25,270 nt of DNA. It comes from Coptodactyla brooksi (lineage: Eukaryota > Arthropoda > Insecta > Coleoptera > Scarabaeidae). Numbering within the stretch: position 1 is the first letter of the stretch; each line of letters begins with the position of its first letter. Position numbers and translations under genes: made by a program. The notes beneath the pieces are model-generated. The model saw nothing but the letters and a program-made list of their open reading frames with translations, had not been told where the DNA came from and made no database searches. Shown piece by piece: positions 24,413 to 25,270 of the stretch. The DNA is taken from positions 1-25,270 of the forward strand of contig JAWQRM010000267.1 in the NCBI GenBank assembly GCA_033557675.1, in the 5' to 3' direction.

Positions 24413-25270
24413 CTTTTTTTTGTAACATTTATTTAAACTCAAAACAATCTATACAAAAGACTTAAACCTAATATACAAATATTTCGAACGATTAATACAT
24501 TTAAAAGAATACCTAAGCTAACTAATGGCGTTGTGTGGTGTTGTGTTGTTATTGGATGAGTATGTGGTGTGTGTATTTGTGTTTGCGTCTGGTATGGGTG
24601 TAACGAAGGGTACCTAGGTGGGATGTGTAGGCGTGTTTGGTGATTGTGTGTTTGTAGAGTTTGGTGGTGTGTTTTAGGATTTCCTGTTGGATGGTAGTGA
24701 TTTTTGCGGATGTGTGTAGGGATTCTGTGGTGGTTCTGGGAGGAGTGTTTAGGACTAGCCTGAGGGATTTGTTTTGGATTATTTGGAGGGTGTTGATGTT
24801 GGTTTTGCAGGTGTTGCTGAAGATGGGACAGGCGTACATGATTAGGGGTTTGATGTAGGATTTGTAGAGGAGGAGTTTTTGGTTTCGAGTGAGGGGACTG
24901 TATCTGTTCAGGAGCGGATATAGGGCGCTGAGTCGGGATTTGGATTTTTGTTGGATTGATCGGATGTGTGGGGTATAGGTGAGCTTCTTGTCTAGGATGA
25001 GGCCAAGGTATTTTGTTTGGTTGGTGACTGAGAGGGGTTGGTTGTTGTATTTGGGAGGGTAGTGAGGGGCGAACTTGAGTTTGTGGGTGAAGTAGGTGAG
25101 GTTGGTCTTTTGGAGGTTGATTTTGATTTTCCATCTATGATAGTAGGATTGGAGTAAGTCGAGGTGGGTTTGGAGGTACTTGTTGGCCAGGGAAATTTGG
25201 CGGGAGTGTGTGTAGAGGGCGGTGTCGTCGGCGAAAAGGGCGATTTTGGTGTTATCGGTGGTGGGAATGT
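24413..25270 (-). mobile_element. Jockey-type non-LTR retrotransposon, 3' end, inserted in Polinton element 2
   Basis: The 3' end is an A-run (T on the plus strand, 24413-24421) preceded by AATAAA (24433-24428). Upstream lies an untranslated region of about 115 nt and then the reverse transcriptase frame, which continues past the window. The other flank and the target duplication are out of view. The sequence is C/A-rich on its coding strand, unlike the surrounding Polinton DNA. Confidence 0.85.
24549..25268 (-). CDS. Reverse transcriptase C-terminal part of the second non-LTR element (open at right edge)
   Basis: The frame of 239 residues runs from the window edge to the stop at 24549. It holds the catalytic motif LFADDTALYTHS, then WKIKINLQKTNL, the LGLILDKKLTYTPHI block, KLLLYKSYIKPLIMYACPIF and the thumb-end KTNINTLQIIQNKSLRL. 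The order is that of jockey-superfamily ORF2 from palm motif C through the thumb. No stop or shift is seen in the visible part, so this copy may be young. A longer proline/histidine-rich frame on the same strand (24439-25134) is an artefact of the C/A-rich composition. Confidence 0.88.
   Translation of the reverse strand: MPTTDNTKIALFADDTALYTHSRQISLANKYLQTHLDLLQSYYHRWKIKINLQKTNLTYFTHKLKFAPHYPPKYNNQPLSVTNQTKYLGLILDKKLTYTPHIRSIQQKSKSRLSALYPLLNRYSPLTRNQKLLLYKSYIKPLIMYACPIFSNTCKTNINTLQIIQNKSLRLVLNTPPRTTTESLHTSAKITTIQQEILKHTTKLYKHTITKHAYTSHLGTLRYTHTRRKHKYTHHILIQ

Noticed and set aside
24100..24430. Right terminal inverted repeat of Polinton element 2
   Set aside because: No inverse copy of the 16025-16500 repeats is present; the region is coding and then cut by a non-LTR insertion.
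24439..25134. 231-residue Pro/His/Gln-rich protein
   Set aside because: It overlaps the recognisable reverse transcriptase in another frame of the same strand; composition artefact.
1..25270. tRNA or rRNA genes
   Set aside because: No cloverleaf with A and B boxes or rRNA-like sequence was noticed; the tRNA-like stretch at 10679-10697 is a primer site.

Overview
The window reads as a transposon graveyard from an arthropod, most likely insect, nuclear genome. It is AT-rich and holds no recognisable host gene. Supporting signs are a 53-nt GT-AG intron, a TATA box 31 nt upstream of an arthropod-type TCAGTT initiator, a tRNA-Ser-type primer site in an LTR element, and fragments of piggyBac, mariner, Ty3/gypsy, jockey-type and Polinton/Maverick elements. 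All assignments come from reading motifs by eye; no database search was run.

Layout. (1) 1-2112, minus: the 5' two thirds of a Polinton-type zinc-finger/B-family DNA polymerase gene with one short intron, running off the left edge. (2) 2200-5040: gene-free AT-rich DNA with a 177-bp hairpin of AGGTCA-type hexamers, a roughly 400-bp tandem duplication carrying TIR-bounded (MITE-like) units, and a GC-rich hairpin. (3) 5040-5410: the last coding codons and possible LTR start of a dead gypsy element. (4) 5440-10319: a large, partly inverted satellite of about 127-bp units. It is joined to a segment carrying hammerhead ribozyme motifs (three copies) and broken up by a piggyBac fragment, a short non-LTR/SINE-like tail and a mariner fragment. 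(5) 10320-16020, plus: a decayed Ty3/gypsy element (5' LTR, primer site, gag, protease, reverse transcriptase), itself split by a 5'-truncated jockey-type retrotransposon (11883-14442, minus) flanked by a 14-bp target-site duplication. (6) About 16015-24412: a second, different Polinton-like element. From left to right it has tandem repeats, a plus-strand gene with a clear promoter, then minus-strand genes for polymerase, an unknown 216-residue protein, a chromodomain integrase, a coiled-coil protein and a conserved uncharacterised Polinton protein. (7) 24413-25270, minus: the 3' end of another non-LTR retrotransposon, inserted into the last Polinton gene.

The second Polinton is the freshest element. 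Its polymerase keeps every exonuclease and polymerase motif and is broken only by two single-base shifts, and its integrase keeps the D,D,E triad but lacks the usual N-terminal zinc region. Together these genes would make a self-synthesising element: integrase inserts linear DNA and the B-family polymerase replicates it. No capsid, packaging ATPase or maturation protease gene lies inside the window. The most unusual non-coding signal is the set of hammerhead ribozymes fused to the 127-bp satellite, which recalls the ribozyme-bearing repeats of Penelope-like retroelements and retrozymes.
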